Shown in pieces: positions 11,871 to 23,258 of a stretch of 64,000 nucleotides of DNA. Below the pieces are notes generated by a model. It had not been told where the DNA came from and did no database searches. It saw only the letters and a program-made list of their open reading frames with translations. The translations under genes and the position numbers were made by a program. Origin of the DNA: Cristatella mucedo (taxonomy: Eukaryota > Bryozoa > Phylactolaemata > Cristatellidae); NCBI GenBank assembly GCA_009760855.2, contig WPIO01000002.1, positions 10,906,001-10,970,000 of the forward strand, given 5' to 3'. How positions within the stretch are numbered: the first letter of the stretch is position 1; each line of letters begins with the position of its first letter.

Positions 11871-12574
11871 AATCCAAAGACAATTGGTTATAATACATAT
11901 TCAAATAACGTTTACAAAAGAGTAGCGCATTAGAAACATTAATTCTACACAATTCGCTAAAACTCTTTATCAAGACGTAGTGCTTAGTTTAAGTTTTATA
12001 GTTTCATCTGAATTGATAATAGGAACAATATCTAAATGTCTTTCAGATACAAATAAATTAGTAGAACTAGGCTCGATGGAATGATGATTTTAATATGCAG
12101 TTATTGTAACATTAAAGATCAATTCCAACTTATTAATCGGTTCCATAGGTAATGGCCAAGCTAATGCTAAAAACCCTTTTGAAAATGTGCATACTGACTG
12201 TCATATGTCGTTTTTCAAGTCATTAATCCGTTCACCATTCTTAGGAACAAAATGCAAATATCTTATGACACACAACAGTGCACAATAGCAATCATCATTC
12301 TTTAAATTATTAAACACTTATTACTCGCGGTGTTAGGAGGAAGGAGAATGTAAGAGGAACCAACTTGAGTCTTATATACGGGAATATCACTTTCAATGCA
12401 ATCTACGGAAATAAGTCTCCATCTCTATTCTGTCTTGCATCAAATGGTGAAACTATTTTATTCATAAAATCCATAGTATCCTTACGATAATTAGTTATCC
12501 TGTTTACGATGATGCCTGAGTCATCAAGAAAAATCGTGCCTACCTTTTCAAGTCCATTATCATATTTAAGAGTA

Positions 12575-13345
12575 ATAATGATAATAATAACACACTTGAT
12601 AGAGCCCCCTCAAAAAACTCAATCTCTTTCTAGGCGCATTACATTTGCTGCAAAGGAAACATGATCGAATGGTTGGTAATAGCATACTCAATAAACAACA
12701 AGAATAACATGTTTAGGGGTGACATGCATAGTGTCAGAGCTCAAGTGTGGTTAGTGGCAGCATGCACAGCTTCAGCACGCATAAGCACATAAAGGACGAA
12801 TCGCAGGGACTCACTAAATTCTGTGCTAAATAGGTGCGTTTTTAATTTCTTCTTAAATGTTGTCAAGTCATGACGTCGTGACGCAAGTCGGGAGTGAGTT
12901 CCATGCTTTGGGTGCAAACAAACTAAATGCACTGTCTCCGAAGGATTTAAAATTTTTACGAAGTATAGATAAACAGTCAGATTCCGACAAGCGGGTGGTA
13001 CGATGCTTAGCCTGGTAGGGCAGTAGATCTGATAGGTAGGCTGGAGCCAGAGAATGAAGGGACCTAAAAGTGAGTGACACAATCTTTAAGTTGATGCGTT
13101 GCTTGACTGGTAGCCAGTGCAGGTCGGCGAAGAGGACGCTCACGACAAATAAGCCTAGCTGCAGTGTTTTGTACCACCCGTGAGCGCTTGATTGCACAGG
13201 CCGGTAGACCTGCAAACAGTGAGTTACAGCAGTCAAGACGGGATGTCACAAATACATGGACCAACTTAGATGTGGTATACCTGTCTAAACAAGCCCGAAT
13301 TTGAGCAATGTTATGTAGTTAAAAGTAACATCAAAAGCCGATTGA
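12575..13345 (-). mobile_element. LINE-A fragment, ORF2 C-terminus and 3' end
   Basis: The minus strand encodes FVTSRLDCCNSLFAGLPACAI, the block ending LHWLPVKQRIN, FRSLHSLAPAYLSDLL and PKAWNSLPTCV. The 3' untranslated region and tail hairpin follow (plus strand GATAGAGCCCCCTC...AATCTCTTTCTAGGCGC) and end in AAT/ATT repeats near 12580. It is 5'-truncated and lies inside the Polinton-like element. Confidence 0.85.
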
Positions 13346-13824
13346 AACCTAAAATTTGGGTGACTCTTAAGTGTCGATGAGATAAGATCAATAAGAGAAG
13401 GTATAATTATACTATAAAGCATGTCAGGAACAATCTCAAGACGACTATTAGCATTGTATTTTTACTAAAAAAAACTCAGGAGGCAAATTAGCGGTAGGCA
13501 CTCATTAAAAAGTGACATATTTATTCACAGAAATGGCCTTTCTCTTAGAACTTTCATAATCATTTGAAACCCTAAGCTTAGTGTAATACTAAAGATCACT
13601 AAGAATAACATCTTCGGTCTTGGATAGTTAGGTTTTACATCAAACATAGAATGATAAAGATAAGCCATTCTATCAGCATACTGAATAAAATGTCACACCA
13701 CCATTCGCCTAGTAACGTCATGGCGCTGACTCATCCTCATAATTATAATACATAATTATCATTTTTTCTTAAATTGAAAATAATCATATCCACTCAGCAT
13801 ATTTATGTCTGAATAGGAAAAAAC
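13346..13824 (-). other. Right interior edge of the Polinton-like element
   Basis: AT-rich minus-strand DNA with short coding-like pieces that may be the polymerase N-terminal region, cut off by the LINE-A at 12.6-13.3 kb. No domain is definite. Confidence 0.35.
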
Positions 13825-13949
13825 TCGCTATATCGTTGTGCCTCACTAAGTAGAAGGGCTTTGGCACGCTGCCCCTTCAGGCGGCGGGACGGAGTCTGCT
13901 TGGGGGAGTGTACTAGCTCGTGAGCCAGGTATGCCAAACGACTTCTATA
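13825..13949 (-). repeat. Right terminal inverted repeat of the Polinton-like element
   Basis: The reverse complement matches 1442-1588 in several blocks, including CTCACGAGCTAGTACACT and the inner GTGAGGC.CAACG. GC-rich DNA resumes just beyond it. Confidence 0.75.
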
Positions 13950-14310
13950 CAGGTAACCTTTATAATGACGCCAACAAATACCACCGCTAGCTCAGCCTTT
14001 GGAGTCAAGTGGAGCAAGTAAAACAGAGGCAACTTAAGCAAATGCCGCCGAAAGGTCAGTCTCGAGCGGGCAGTTCTCACACGCCTGAGCAGAGCTGGGC
14101 AGAGCTGCTCGGTCGAACGGGCTGCCGCAGCTGCCTGCGCCATCTGTGCTAGCCGCGCGTGCGTACTCGAGCCATTCCCTGCCGTCTTTTGTTGAAATGG
14201 GTACACGTTGTAAAATATCTCTGCATTTGTTGGCCAAAATAGCATAAACTGAGCGCCAGTTCAGAGCTTTCGGACTCGTAACTATAAAACCTGCGGTGGA
14301 TGCACGATGC
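13950..14310. other. No gene recognised
   Basis: Overlapping minus frames at 13913-14245 and 14034-14324 show no family motif. The base composition changes from AT-rich to balanced at the element boundary. Confidence 0.4.
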
Positions 14311-14322
14311 TCACTCATTCTC

Positions 14323-14600
<278 letters not shown>

Positions 14601-14942
14601 TCCTCCCTACTTTTCATCGCTCTCTTTTCCTCTCACTCATTTGTCAGCAGCCTTCTTTCCCCGGTTGCCATTTGGCACTAGGAAAATCTGGAGCCTCTGT
14701 TTTGTTCTCCACAGGCTTATTTCGCCACCATGAGCCAAAACGAAATAGAAGGACGCTTCTAAAATGGCTCTGTCGACTTACGTGAACTCCAGTTGCGGGA
14801 ATGAGTAAAAATTGACGGCTGCACAGTACTTAAGGCTCGGAAAGGAGGGCAGGCCAGAGCAGCTACAGCCGAGACCTTCTAGCAATGTTATGAGAAGTAG
14901 GCAATGCTGTTCGTAACTAGCAAATTACCTCACTCAGGTCTT
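14601..14942. other. No gene recognised
   Basis: Unique-looking DNA after the (CT)n tract. No credible exon was seen. Confidence 0.4.
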
Positions 14943-15035
14943 CCAAGGATCGTGGTAGCTCAGAAAGTAGTGTGCTCGCCCTTAACGACCGAGGTCGTGG
15001 GCTCGAATCTTATATGAGGTGTTTAGCCATGGTCT
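14943..15035 (+). mobile_element. tRNA-derived SINE fragment
   Basis: The segment has a tRNA-like head: GTGGTAGCTCAGAAAGTAG (A-box region), TGCTCGCCCTTAACGACC, and GGTCGTGGGCTCGAATC (B box). It is a SINE head of the type shared by the SINE copies here and is truncated soon after the B box. Confidence 0.6.
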
Positions 15036-16034
15036 GACGGTATAGTGATTCATGTGCTGATGATGAGAAATAGCCTGAAACAAACAGGTATCATTGATAT
15101 ATTGCTGCAGTTATCCTCAGACATTCCCGAACATGAGAGTAACCACTGCTTCTGCAGAAAAGCTGTGCTTTCCCTACAGTCGGCCGATCAGTGGGCAAGC
15201 ACTGTAAGTGATGATGAACTGATGAACTGACGAAGTGATGATGAACTGATGAAGAACTGATCTTTGGATAGTCTCCTTAAAATGAACACCTTTGATATGG
15301 TTAATGCTCGCGTTCTACTTTGACACGACAATATTGTTGGCTTGTGTTATTGCAGGTTCAATTAATTGTCTTATTTCAGCTACTTTGGATCTTTCGCTAA
15401 CTACTTTGGATCTTTCGCCAGCTATGTACACTTAAAAATCAGCACGGGCTCCGTTGGGTAATACGCATTGTTGGATAATTTTTCTAGTTTCTATAGTACA
15501 TTTTGCAAGTATCTATACGCAATATGATTCAGTTTTATGTCCCGATCATTTTCTAGCTGCGGCACAACATTCCGTAATACTTCTTCGTTAGGCTTCGCTT
15601 CATACTATCTGCTCCTCTTCTGACTTGAATCATATAGCTGTGCCTCAAACTCTCCTCAAATCTTTTGGAGACCGTATCTCCAGTTCGCATGCTCTCAAAG
15701 CCCGGAGCTTTATTTGGACTGATTTCCCGACATTCCTTCCTTGACGCCCATGAGAGAGACGCCAATAAACCTATGTGTTCCCCACAGCATTGGCTCGGAT
15801 CCACGGGAGATTGTTCTGTCTATGCTTATGTTCTGTGCATGTTCGAATCCAATGCTTGATATAGGAAATGATAATTTCGGAAATTATCCATAGCATCGAC
15901 CATGAAGTATAACGGTATTTCTTGACTGCCAGTCATCTGGCCATCAGTGTAATGGTCTACACCCCATCTCAGCTGGAGATGCCAAGCATCGATGTCTAGG
16001 GGCCACGGTCAAGGGTCACGGGAGCTTTAAAATA
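15036..16034. other. No gene recognised; short GATGAACT repeats
   Basis: 15206-15260 holds short tandem copies of GATGAACTGA. Open frames at 15045-15230, 15553-15804 and 15665-15859 lack any recognised motif. Confidence 0.4.
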
Positions 16035-16451
16035 TGGGCTTCCTCGCGGTTTTGTTTGGTTCACTTCCCTTCGCAGTTTATACTCACTCTCTTGCCGATG
16101 TTATCGAAAAGCGTAACCTAGACTTTCGTTTCTATGTAAGTGATATACAACTGAGCCTGTGCTACATGTCTCAATTGGATGACCGCAACAATTTTCAAAT
16201 CGAATGAACTTAAAAACCAACTTATTAATAATGGGCAAATGTCACTCAGACATTGGAGCGCTCAACCATTCCAATAGGATGGGTCAGAAGGGCTGCCCAC
16301 TTTCAGCCACGTGCCACGGCAGTGATTTAGGGCTGCTTAGATATGGCTACGTCACATGTAGCTGTCCACTGGGCCAGCTACAAGTGACGTCCCGATTCGA
16401 CCTCTATAACTTGCTACTTGCGGATCTTCCTGCCCGTCCAATGAGATTGGT

Positions 16452-16912
16452 GGTGAGCCGTGATGGCACACCAGGCAAGGCGGCTGCTTTTCACGACCTT
16501 ACGCAACGACATCTACTCTCCAACTGCAGACTATGGCACATCTTTTTCAGCGGTCCTGAACTGCTACTTCTATGCTACTCACAACCTCAACTGCTCTCCT
16601 GACTCTGCTATGCTTCCCACTTTCTCTTTGTTGCGTGAGACGAAGTCTGTTGGCTACCGAATGCGTACCGAAAGCCGCTTAGGCTGTGAGTGCGCTATAC
16701 AAAACTCTCCTGCGTAACACCCACATGGTCTTTATGACTTTGTGGAGTTACTGCCGGAGATACATTACATTACATTACGACCTCGGTCCCGAGTTTATGG
16801 GTTCGAATCCTGCGGTAGGCAATCCTTTATTGCCACTGCAAGCGGTGGTGATAGCCGTCAAGGCTCTTCTGTCGCTATACTTAAGAGGCTGTTAAATCAG
16901 CCTGTATTTTCT
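16452..16912 (+). mobile_element. SINE-2 inserted in LINE-A and itself split by LINE-B
   Basis: The head GTGAGCCGTGATGGCACACC...GCTTTTCACGACC lies at 16452-16498. The rest, CTCGGTCCCGAG..GGGTTCGAATCCTGCGGTAGGC...GGCTGTTAAATCAG, lies at about 16777-16905. The intact copy at 55.4 kb shows these two pieces are normally contiguous. The B box is GGTTCGAATCC. Confidence 0.8.
16499..16775 (+). mobile_element. LINE-B 3' end inserted in SINE-2
   Basis: The sequence encodes the LINE-B C-terminus (ADYGTSF, PDSAMLPTFSLLRE, MRTESRLG) and ends GGAGATACATTACATTACATTAC. A duplication of about 5-7 bp (ACGACCT) appears at both ends, consistent with target-primed insertion. Confidence 0.85.
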
Positions 16913-17335
16913 TTTCTTACAATTTGAGCAACGATTTAGCAGCAAGGCTTCTATGCCGCGAATGTTGCCAGTGCCACAGTAAGCTCTTTCTCACGAATCT
17001 GCATTGGTTTACCATCAAGCAGCACATCTAAGTCAATGTACTGTCACTCACTTTTAGGCTCCTCTATTCTCTTGCTACGGCCTTAACCTTAACCGACATA
17101 CTGTCCAATCACGCTTTGTGTCGCACCAACTGCTCTTCTGAATCAAGTACTTTGACTTTGACTCCAACTAATGTCAAATCATTCGAGGATAGTGCCTTCA
17201 GTCCATATGGTCCTTAAGCCCCCAGCTCACTTACAACCGATGACGAGTCATTTGCTAACTTGCCGGTATTAAAAGGAAGTTGAGAATCCATTTGTTCTTC
17301 ACAGCATTTGCTCTGTACCGTGTGAGTTTTCCTTT

Positions 17336-19325
17336 GTGGTAATGCAGGTGCTTACACTGTGCATGTTTTAACTAACCAACTGAAGACTTTCATTTCACTA
17401 TAAATAAAGTGCCCAAATGAGATAGCAAATTCTAATAGGACGCTGTGAAAATGTCATTACTATCGTCATTCTTATTAATACGGCGACACCCTCTTCGAGT
17501 GCGATAAAGACTCGGCCCGAGAGAGCCGAACAGAGTGCGCTGGCTGGATACTCAGTTCAGAATAGTAGTAGTAGAGCATGTTGGTGCTCAGTGCTCCGAG
17601 CACCGCGCTCCTGCATTTTGCATTTGCCTGTGTGCAGTGCATAGGCTCAGCACATGGGCGCAGCTGCTGCTGTGACAGACCTCGGCATAGCTAGCGTCAC
17701 GCTTCCACTCAAGTTAAAAGTACGGTCGAGCTGAGTGAGGGGTGTGAATAATAGCCACCTTAGATTACGTTTCTTGCATTCTATCGTCTGCTGCTGTCTT
17801 CGACGATAATCTCCTGCCATGCCAATACCGGTAGCCCGACATTTGTTCGCGGGACAAAAACGACGAAAAAGGCGCGAAAAAAGTAATTTAAGGATGCTAG
17901 TTTAAAAACATATTCAAAATTAGTGTATTTCATTAGAGAAAATAAATAAATAGCATTTAACTCACATAAGATTATAATTTATGCCAGCTTATAAATAAAT
18001 TTTGAAACCAGTTAAATGGAAAGAACAAAATCTAGCCTGGTTATATTAACTTTTTTTAATTAGGTCCTCAGGTTGTGTTCGATACCTCGAAGGTTATCTG
18101 CCACCAGGACAGTTCCGCACTTTGGTATTAATGCTTCAAAGCATCAATTAAGGCGAACACATCTAGACTTGGGCCAACCGTTACATACCGGATTATTATC
18201 AATTTAATATTAATAGGATTTTTATAGTTATTGTTGCGTAACAGTAATTGCATTATTAATGCAAGGCGAAACTTGACATGCTGTTTTTGCTTCCACATCA
18301 GCACTACCTTACAATACAATATTTGTTTCTTCTTGGTATTATAGAAATTGAGTTGAAAGACGGGAAGCCAGTTTAATCGACGGGGTCACATATTTACAAA
18401 CAATTATCGTTTCACGAATTTGTCTTGAGCGTATATGTCAGGGTTTCGAGCATTTCTCGCGGTTGGACCGCATTTTTGTTACTTGGCCGCCAAAGTACAG
18501 GTACTGTTAAAATAATCTAAAATGGCTAACTGTACACTCAGAGAATTTGACTGCAGCAGTGACTGGGCAGAAAAAGAAATGTGCCACGTGGTGAGTTGGC
18601 GGCAGTCCATGGAAAAGAGTCAGCTTCTGGCACCCATTCCTGGGCAGTAGAAAGTGGCGAAATACGCAGTACCACCTTTCAGTTATTCTGAAGCTGCAGC
18701 AGTTGAACTGCAGCAGCTAGTCAGTGACACTTGCATTCTAACAACCAAGACGGCTAGACGATTGCTCAACGATCTGTCGAGCTTGAGTTAAGCGATTGCT
18801 GTGTGCCACCTCATCAAGCATCAGCCGCATTTTCTGCCTGGCTTGACTAGAGTCCAATTTCATGGGAAAAACATCATATGCCACCATTTTACACGCGAAA
18901 AGTTTTGGTTATGAGTTATAGTGGAGTGAATGTATGCTGAGAGCATCGTTCGCAGTTGCTTTGGAAAGCTGCAAACTTCAATATATCCTACAGTCACCGA
19001 TCCGCTCATTGCAGCCGATGCCTACAAGCAGACAGTGGCACTGTGCCTCGATTATTACCAGAACAGCGATGCTAAACGACTGCTTATTTTTGAAGTAATC
19101 TAAACTGCTATGTGTAGGTTTTTTGCAGGCGCCAGTGAAGTCGCTTGAGACCTGCAACCCCGTACGACTGCAGGGGCCTCGGATATTTGAGGGGCTTAAA
19201 CTTGTGCCGTGAAGATTTAATAGAAAACACCTTAAACTCTATTAAATAGTTAATATTTAATGATTTTGACACTCTTAATAGTGAAGAATATTTTTAAATA
19301 AATCAATATTCGGTAAACTAAAAGA
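17336..19325. other. No gene recognised
   Basis: I see no domain, SINE or LINE body. The minus frame at 18128-18319 has no known motif. The region precedes the transposase pseudogene and could include its decayed 5' end; 19160-19200 (CAGGGGCCTCGG) is a possible terminal sequence but has no confirmed partner. Confidence 0.4.
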
Positions 19326-21235
19326 TTTTCTTTGTTGTTTCCTCATGGATCGGAAATGCCGCTCCAGAAACGTGCATCCCGTGAACAAGAGCGTAAAAAT
19401 CAGGACGAACTAGCACACGAGAGCAAACGCATGGCTAGAGCAATGGATCCATTGAGGCTACCATCCAAATCGCATCCATCGGAATCGGATTTCAGTGCTC
19501 CACAAACCAGAGAAAAGACTGAACAAGACCAAGATGGAAGTTTTTCACAGCGGAAGGAAATGTGCCGGACTCAGATGCTGATTACTGTCAGCAAGCTCTA
19601 TCGGTTTCTGACCGTGTGCCACCAGGGGCCCAATCCGTGCCACTCGAAGTAATTTCTCCCCGTAGTGACCGTATATCTTGGCCAGAAAGTATAACCGATG
19701 GTTTACGTACTTTACATTATGAATCTAGGAGCTGTACAATGAAAAGATTACAAATTTCCCAAATTAAAGAAAACCGCAGATTCAATCCGGACTTATGTTC
19801 AAAGACGCTACCAAATGGGGAAATCACAGTCCGAGCGTAGCTTGTATATTCCAGACAGCACAATGCCGTGCACGTTTTGCCATTGCAAGTTGTTTGGTGG
19901 AACAAAAATGAGGCTGACATCAAAACACTTCAGTAGCTGATAATGCTTGAAAGGAATGTTGGAGGAGCATGACAAGTCAAAGGACCACAAGCAGCACACA
20001 ATGGGGGCAGGAATTAGGGCGTTTTTATTAAGTCTTAAAACTGGCTTAGCAAGAGAAAACTGACCGTAGCTTTGTGGAAAAAGAGACGGCTCATTACTAC
20101 GCCGTCTTAGAACGCACCATAGCAATCACACTGTTTTTAGCAGAGACGTCCATGGCTTTCCAACGCACCGTAGCAATCACACTGTTTTTAGCAGAGACGT
20201 CCATGGCTTTCCGAGGTGATTCCGATGTGCTCTACGTTCATGGCATAGCAGGCTGAGTTCAATTACTTACGATCCCGTAATGGCCGAACACAATCTGGAA
20301 AGAGTGGCCCATTATTCGAGGCCTGGGAAGCAAAATGAATTGAGCAGTCTAATTCTCATCGCATTTCGGAAGAGATTGCAAATCGCGTAAAGGACGCTAA
20401 ATGAAACTATAGTATTATACTGGATTGCACACCAGAGTCAGCCGTCGCGAGCAAAGGACCGCGATCTTTCGTTTCGCTGATATTTAAAAGGACAAGACAG
20501 CGATTAAAATGTAATTTGTAGAGTTTCTGAAAGTGGCTGATACAAATGGAGCCGGACTTTTTGAGTCACTCTTAAGAGAAGTTTGCTCAATTGGGGCAAT
20601 GTGACGGATTGCAGAGGCCAAGCTAGAGGATAATAGGCCGAGATAATGTCAGCAACATGAAGGGTAAATATTTCGCGTATTCCAGCACAACTTCTGAAGA
20701 TGAACCCGCGATCATTCTTTTTACCTTGAATCGATCGCAGTCTCTCCTTAACCTTGTTGTTTCCGGTCCAGCAGGCCCTTCGGTAACGGCCACATCCTTT
20801 TTGGTTACTTGCAGCGAGTGTATTCATTTTTTGCGACATCAATGGCTAGATGGAACGCTTTGAAAGAGCTCTGCTCCATGACTGTGAAATATCCATGAGA
20901 TCTCGCTGGCAAAGCAAGATGTCAAGTGTAAAAGCGCTCCGAGTCCAAAAACTAAGGACAACTCCAAACAGTGCAGTTAAGCATTCGTGATACTTACAAA
21001 AACAAGGATTCTAAAGCGTTAGCAGGACATTTTTTCTTTCCGAATCCTGTGTTTGATATTGCCTCAACCCAACACAGGGCACGATCTGGTAGTTGGTATA
21101 AATAAAATCAACAAGATACTCCAGAAAGAAAACATGCACATTTGACGTCACCCATAAGTTTTTCAGAGCCAGGCAGTACTTGCTAAGCGGTTTTCGCAAA
21201 AGTTACATGTCTCAGAGCGGGTGGGGGGACAGCGA
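19326..21235 (+). pseudogene. DUF4371 / ZMYM-type hAT transposase pseudogene
   Basis: This is a cut-and-paste transposase relic, also the source of ZMYM-like host genes. Ordered plus-strand blocks, in shifting frames, are: IKENRRFNPDLCSKTLPNGE (about 19760); a TTF-type zinc finger with MPCTFCHCKLFGG and a later MLEEHDKSKDHKQH (about 19860-20000); ITLFLAETSMAFRGDSDVLY (about 20130-20230); RISEEIANRVKDAK then YSIILDCTPESA (about 20360-20440); FLKVADTNGAGLFESLL (about 20525-20575); NMKGKYF and LNLVVSGPA (about 20655-20780); and INKINKILQKENMH (about 21100-21135). Block order fits the family well. Numerous stops and shifts kill it. A 51-bp in-frame duplication lies at 20111-20212. Confidence 0.75.
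20111..20212 (+). repeat. 51-bp tandem duplication inside the transposase relic
   Basis: Units 20111-20161 and 20162-20212 differ at about one base. Each encodes 17 residues around TIAITLFLAETSMAF, so the duplication keeps frame. Confidence 0.9.
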
Positions 21236-21832
21236 AAAACAGCTAGTAACTTCTAGTATGTGTAAGGGTAAAATACAAGTAGGAACATGGGTTAATTCGC
21301 TTCAAGAGATTTCAATTTAATCTGGCTACTGGCTCAGAGGGGCCCCTTGTGGGAGCGTAACGTCGAGCTGACCGTCCTTCGAGTTTATACTATATAGTAC
21401 ATGCCCCACTAAGAATCGCGAGCAATTTCTACTGATGCACATCTATCGCTTACCAAAGTCGGAGGGCTAGCACGACTTTCGGTCCCTCTGGCTCTCTCTG
21501 GCAGCTTTGCAATCTGCCAACTCGGCCGGTCCAGCGCAAGGTGGGACGTGCTGGTCGTTCGTCACACGAGGTGACAGCGAAGGAGGGGGGAGTTGTAGTG
21601 CACAGAGCTCAAGCTGATGGAATGCCACGGCCATCCTTTGAAAAAGCCCTTTTAAGTTGATAGCTCTGTGAAGCTGTAATGTTCACTATAAGAGTGCACG
21701 TTGAAGCTACACATGCAAAGTATCTCTCCTTTTCGACTTGTTACTGTATTGGAATAAATGTAACATAAATGACTCAGTGCAGAAATGACGTCGGGCAGAC
21801 TTTTTAAATAACAGGACTGCGGCGTTCATAGA
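21236..21832. other. No gene recognised
   Basis: The stretch contains AGAGGGGCCCCTTGTGGGAG at about 21339-21358, which could be the terminal part of the upstream hAT relic, but no matching inverted partner was proven. Confidence 0.35.
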
Positions 21833-22020
21833 GTGGTCTGCACATCTATAAACTTGTTGGTAACAATTCATTGCCAATAGCTATGAACGAGTCCTTCTCA
21901 ACCAGGTTTGGAAAAGGGGTTAAAATGTGGTCTGCACATCTGTAAACATGTTGGTAAAAATTCATTGCCAATAGCTGTGAACGCGTCTTTCTCAACCAGG
22001 TTTGGAAAAGGGGTTAAGAT
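21833..22020 (+). repeat. 94-bp tandem duplication ending in a SINE head
   Basis: Units 21833-21926 and 21927-22020 are about 93% alike. Each runs from GTGGTCTGCACATCT to ACCAGGTTTGGAAAAGGGGTTAA, which is the start of a tRNA-like head. Only the second unit continues into a full SINE. Confidence 0.85.
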
Positions 22021-22130
22021 GCTCACCATTAACCGAGAAAGTGGGCTCGAGCCCTGAAGCACACATACAGGTCCTGAGTAGAGACGTAAGTTCTCTTAAG
22101 GTGCATACAAACGAGTTATATAATTTTTAT
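21995..22130 (+). mobile_element. SINE-1 copy
   Basis: tRNA-like head (GGGGTTAAGATGCTC, B box GTGGGCTCGAGCCC), then the tail GTAGAGACGTAAGTTCTCTTAAGGTGC and an AT-rich end. It is diverged from the copy at 52.04 kb. Confidence 0.7.
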
Positions 22131-23258
22131 TTGCATACACAAGTTGCATAACTTTAGTCTTAGGCTGGCTCCCTACATCACCGGGTACAGCACTAATTGC
22201 CAACTGTTAGTGGGTTTTGAAGTATTTCCTCAGTATTTCCTCGTTACCGGTCTTTTACGAGGGGCTATTTACAAGGAAGGTCAACTCTTTATTCTCTAGT
22301 AATCCATGGTTGACCTATTCAGCTCTGTTAACTTGGCAAAAGCTTAAGTTACCCAAACAAAGGCTTCACATTTTTTTCTAACAATTCATTCGTTCTTGAG
22401 CAACCGCAGAGCAACCTTGACATACTTATTTGGTCGGGTTAAAGGGCCCACAGCATCAGCAGATAACTTTTCCAATCAAAGATGGTAGCTTAGATATCAA
22501 AAAGTGACACAGTTACACCTTGCCGCCAAGTTAAGCGAAGCAGCCGAACGGCAGATATACCATTCATGCGACGGTCAGGTGCCAGGTTTATTTGCCCAAT
22601 CGATTGCATAGGATCTGTATAGTCAAAGCCAGGAGTCGATGTTAAGTTTCACCGGAGAAGCAGTAGCAGCAGTGGCACTATCCAAGTTAGTACCACAGCA
22701 AAGTTGGTTGCAGACTGCCAAAACTGGTGTCTGCTGAGTTGTTTGCGATATGTGGCAGTCGCTCCATGGAAAGCCTAACAGATGGAATGAACAACTATAC
22801 CAGCCTCAGCACGGGCACGGAGGCTTAAGCATACACATATCGTGCCTTCTTGCACCTGGCAGCACCGACATAAGACTAACTATAAACCGCATGCACGGGC
22901 CTGTACGTTGGCAGTTGGATCACATCTGCTATGTCCAGCAGTACGGCCACGGACACAAATTAATACTGCACGACGGATGGAAGATTCTCATCTAGTTGGA
23001 GCTGGCCTTCTCACTATCAATGGCTACAAACGAAGAGGCCCACACATTACACATTACAAACGGAGCAAAGGCAAGATGGCAGCTTAAAACTACGTCGGGC
23101 ATTCACAGATGCAGCTATAATGAAAGAAATCTATAATGAAAAATAGAAAGCTATAATGAAAGAAACAAATGAAAGCAGACGAGTCGAGAACAGAGAGACC
23201 ACACGGTGGAGGAAGTAACGCCCTATTTGACTGCTCGCCATTGGTATGCCGATTCAGT
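22131..23258. other. No gene recognised; downstream flank of the thymosin gene
   Basis: The plus frames at 22750-22995 and 22842-23087 have no motif. The part nearest 23.1 kb contains three copies of an acceptor-like motif on the minus strand, described with the thymosin gene. A polyadenylation signal was not identified with confidence. Confidence 0.4.
23111..23165 (-). promoter_or_regulatory. Three tandem splice-acceptor-like motifs
   Basis: On the minus strand the motif TTCATTATAG occurs three times, with possible exon starts at 23150, 23130 and 23114, just downstream of the last thymosin repeat and its GTAAGT donor. Each choice gives a different short C-terminus. Which is used cannot be told from sequence. 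Confidence 0.4.

Larger units (their letters stand above)
9115..12560 (-). pseudogene. Protein-primed family B DNA polymerase, broken, Polinton type
   Basis: Blocks appear in the expected N-to-C order on the minus strand. About 12330-12240 holds an N-terminal block with DCYCALLCVIRYLH. About 11716 holds the Exo I block CIAYADFECIL, keeping the D-x-E pair. About 11385-11345 holds CRDHCHVTGKH, and 11260 holds the GYASHL block. About 9515-9470 holds YRDLFLTADACTLADIFE, the Exo III region with its Asp. 9424 holds LDPAH, and 9240 holds YVIYYRNPQF. Such polymerases replicate linear genomes from a terminal protein. The palm catalytic motifs (SLYPS, DTDS) were not found, so the C-terminus is lost or too decayed. 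A LINE-B splits the gene at 9540-10790, and several frameshifts and stops add to this. It cannot make active enzyme. Confidence 0.7.
16035..17335 (+). mobile_element. LINE-A, decayed, carrying nested SINE-2 and LINE-B
   Basis: The left part encodes FAVYTHSLADVIEKRNLDF, a degraded catalytic box (FYVSDIQLSLCY) and VTSRFDLYNLLLADLPARP. After an interruption at about 16452-16912, the reading resumes with ECCQCHSKLFLTNLHWFTI and LTFRLLYSLATAL, then SSTLTLTPTNVKSFEDSAFS. These flank positions match consecutive residues of the better copy at 46.6-47.8 kb, which proves the gap is an insertion. Multiple stops make it inactive. Confidence 0.8.
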
